DNA of 7,582 nt from Schwartzia sp. (in: firmicutes). Lineage in GTDB: Bacteria > Bacillota > Negativicutes > Selenomonadales > Selenomonadaceae. The position numbers were made by a program, and so were the translations under genes. How positions within the stretch are numbered: the stretch's first letter is position 1; every line of letters begins with the position of its first letter. The stretch is from NCBI GenBank assembly GCA_017939945.1, contig JAGAZS010000372.1, forward strand, positions 1-7,582, in the 5' to 3' direction. The notes under the pieces are model-generated. The model worked only from the letters and a program-made list of their open reading frames with translations. It was not told the origin of the DNA and made no database searches. Positions 5,774 through 7,582 of the stretch are shown here, piece by piece.

Positions 5774-7582
5774 TTATTCGTTGTTTCCACAAAGATAGAG
5801 CCGACCGTCCAACCCTTTGCTCCACCGGATCGAGATCGGGACGAGGCCGCGGCGTTCCGCTTCCTCCCGCAGAGCCGTCGCGCCGGGGCAGTTCGCCAGG
5901 CGCTTGAAGTGCTCGCAGCGGACGCAGGGCCGGTTCGTGTCGGTGCGCACCTTGTAGCAGTTTTTCGTCTCTGCGTTTTCGCTTTCTGCGAGCATGGCTC
6001 GCGTCGCCCGGTTCATATAGGCGATATGGCCGTCCTCCGTGGCGACGACCCAAATGCGGCCCGCGACGGCGTCCAGAACGCCCTGCAAGCGGCGGTAGCC
6101 CCGCCGCACCATTTTGTAGCGCATTTGGTCCATCAGGAACGTGCCGAGGATGTCGGCGAAGGTACGGAGGATTTCATGCTCCCGCTTCGTCCATATCCGC
6201 GTCCCACGGCAATCCTCGAAACCGACGCAGCCGATCCGCTTGTCCCCGTCCATGACGTTTACGTAGAGGAGCGCGAAAATGCTTCGTTCGGGCAGCAGCG
6301 TCCCCATGGGGCCGTTGATTTTCGACGTGTCCGAAAACTCCAGGAAGTGGCCGTAGATTTCTTTTCGGTACGTCCGGTTGAGGAATTCGCCCACGGCGCC
6401 ATCGTGGGCGTCAGCCGTCGGGATTGTTCCGTCGGCGCGCCATTCGAACCAGCAGCCGGGGTTTTCGCCCTGGTTTTGGTAAATCACGACCCGCTGCACC
6501 ATGAAATATTTCGCGAACAGGGCCAAAAGCGTCTCCACGGTGATGCGCGGGTTCCTCGTCTCGTAGAGCATACGAAAGATGAACTCCACGGGATGGTCGA
6601 GGAGTGCCTGCCTTCCTTCGTCAATCGCGTTTTCCCCCGCGTTCTTCTTTTCGCCCTCCCGCAGCTCGTCCGTGTAAAAGACCTGCGTGTCCCGGCCCCG
6701 CCGCTTCGCCTCGTAGAGAGCTTTGTCCGCGCAGGAGAACAGCGTCTCGAAGGACGCGCCGAACTGCGGCGACAGGGCGATGCCGACGCTGCCGCTGACG
6801 TTCAGCGTTTGGTTTTTCCCGTACTCGAAACTGCGGCGCAGCATATCCCGGAGCTTTTCGCAGCTCGCCACCACCGCGTCGCGGCTCCCGATGTCCCGCA
6901 GCAGCACGACGAACTCGTCGCCGCCCACCCGTCCGATGATGTCGCCGTCCGAGGAAAAGACCTCCGCCAGCGACAGCGCCATGTCGGAAATCACCGCGTC
7001 GCCGAAGAGGTGGCCGAGATTGTCGTTCACCTTCTTGAAGCCGTCCATGTCCAGCACCAGCAGTGCTTTTGTCGTGCCGGGAACGGCCAGCGCCTCGTCG
7101 ATCAACTCCCGTGCGTGCCCTTTGTTGTAGAGCCCGGTCAGGGCGTCCCGCTCGGCCTTTTGCCGGAGCGTTTCCTCGCTTTTGTGCTCGGAGTCTGTGC
7201 TGCGGAGCAGGAGAATCGCGCTCCGGGGCCATTCCTTCTCGAAATGGATGGTGAAGTGCGCGTGGAACCATTGCTCATGATTTCCCGCGTCCGTCAGCCG
7301 GTATTCGACGACAATCTCGTGGGCTTTGTCGGCGTATTCGTGGTGCGGCGCTTGCACGAAGCGGACCAGAGCATCGAAGAATTTCACGTCGTTCGGGTGC
7401 AGATCCGGGCGGCACAGCAAAAATTCGGAGTATGGCCCGTTGGTCAGGTGGTCGGGGTAAAGAACCATCATCGTCGAGTCGCCGAAAACGCGGTCGAGCT
7501 TGATGTCCCAGCGGGCCACGCCGATTCTTTCGGCGCGCAGAGCCTCCCGATACATTTCCAAGTCTGTCGCCCATTCCATGCC
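5774..7582 (-). CDS. PAS-GGDEF-GAF-PAS diguanylate cyclase, possibly 5'-truncated by the window edge
   Basis: Probably a cytoplasmic enzyme making c-di-GMP from two GTP; no membrane segment is visible. Residues are numbered from the ATG at 7577-7579. That ATG sits at the window edge with no room to see a ribosome-binding site, and the frame stays open to 7582, so the true start may lie outside. A PAS-like domain covers about 8-128. The GGDEF domain (about 142-302) has DALTGLYNK, metal-site Asp177 in LDMDGFKKVND, and an intact GGDEF at 219-223. The RxxD inhibitory site expected at 210-213 reads SDGD, lacking the Arg, so product inhibition there is unlikely. A GAF domain follows at about 329-486. 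A C-terminal PAS-like domain (about 493-601) carries four cysteines, Cys541, Cys552, Cys555 and Cys564, in a pattern seen in other cysteine-containing PAS domains. The protein stops at the end of this PAS fold. Its ligand or cofactor is unknown. It lies upstream of the chemoreceptor on the same strand, 341 bases apart. Confidence 0.9.
   Translation of the reverse strand, partial: GMEWATDLEMYREALRAERIGVARWDIKLDRVFGDSTMMVLYPDHLTNGPYSEFLLCRPDLHPNDVKFFDALVRFVQAPHHEYADKAHEIVVEYRLTDAGNHEQWFHAHFTIHFEKEWPRSAILLLRSTDSEHKSEETLRQKAERDALTGLYNKGHARELIDEALAVPGTTKALLVLDMDGFKKVNDNLGHLFGDAVISDMALSLAEVFSSDGDIIGRVGGDEFVVLLRDIGSRDAVVASCEKLRDMLRRSFEYGKNQTLNVSGSVGIALSPQFGASFETLFSCADKALYEAKRRGRDTQVFYTDELREGEKKNAGENAIDEGRQALLDHPVEFIFRMLYETRNPRITVETLLALFAKYFMVQRVVIYQNQGENPGCWFEWRADGTIPTADAHDGAVGEFLNRTYRKEIYGHFLEFSDTSKINGPMGTLLPERSIFALLYVNVMDGDKRIGCVGFEDCRGTRIWTKREHEILRTFADILGTFLMDQMRYKMVRRGYRRLQGVLDAVAGRIWVVATEDGHIAYMNRATRAMLAESENAETKNCYKVRTDTNRPCVRCEHFKRLANCPGATALREEAERRGLVPISIRWSKGLDGRLYLCGNNE

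Overview
The window carries four protein genes, all concerned with sensing and signalling. Three are cyclic-di-GMP turnover proteins and the fourth is a chemoreceptor. Coding DNA is GC-rich and the spacers between genes are AT-rich. Multidomain c-di-GMP proteins with paired periplasmic solute-binding domains, together with a 4HB-type chemoreceptor that has a long cytoplasmic hairpin, would suit a motile anaerobic Firmicute, perhaps a Selenomonas-like member of the Negativicutes. This assignment is an inference from domain style and base composition; no rRNA or other marker gene is present.

Layout. The left edge (1-429, + strand) holds the C-terminal part of an EAL phosphodiesterase, closed by a strong hairpin/U-tract terminator (499-539). 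Convergent to it on the minus strand is a 978-residue membrane protein (562-3498): signal peptide, two tandem periplasmic solute-binding domains, one transmembrane helix, a degenerate GGDEF and a fully conserved EAL domain. It is probably a ligand-controlled c-di-GMP phosphodiesterase. Its own promoter (3553-3581) is bracketed by a perfect 10-bp inverted repeat. Next, also on the minus strand, is a 577-residue methyl-accepting chemotaxis protein (3699-5432) with its own terminator (3641-3683). Its 341-bp upstream spacer contains a good sigma-70-type promoter (5541-5569), a GC-rich palindrome, a third copy of the palindrome half-site and a large nested inverted repeat (5668-5748). The right edge (5774-7582, minus strand) is a PAS-GGDEF-GAF-PAS protein with an intact GGDEF motif, probably an active diguanylate cyclase. 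It runs to, and perhaps past, the window edge.

How they may work together. A soluble cyclase, a chemoreceptor, a membrane phosphodiesterase and another EAL protein lie side by side, which suggests a locus that links environmental sensing to the swim/attach decision. The two internal minus-strand genes each have a recognisable promoter, and a terminator separates them, so this looks like a functional neighbourhood and not one operon. No mobile element, CRISPR array, tRNA or rRNA was seen. The least explained parts are the operator-like repeats around both promoters, the nested inverted repeat, and the four-cysteine C-terminal PAS domain of the cyclase.
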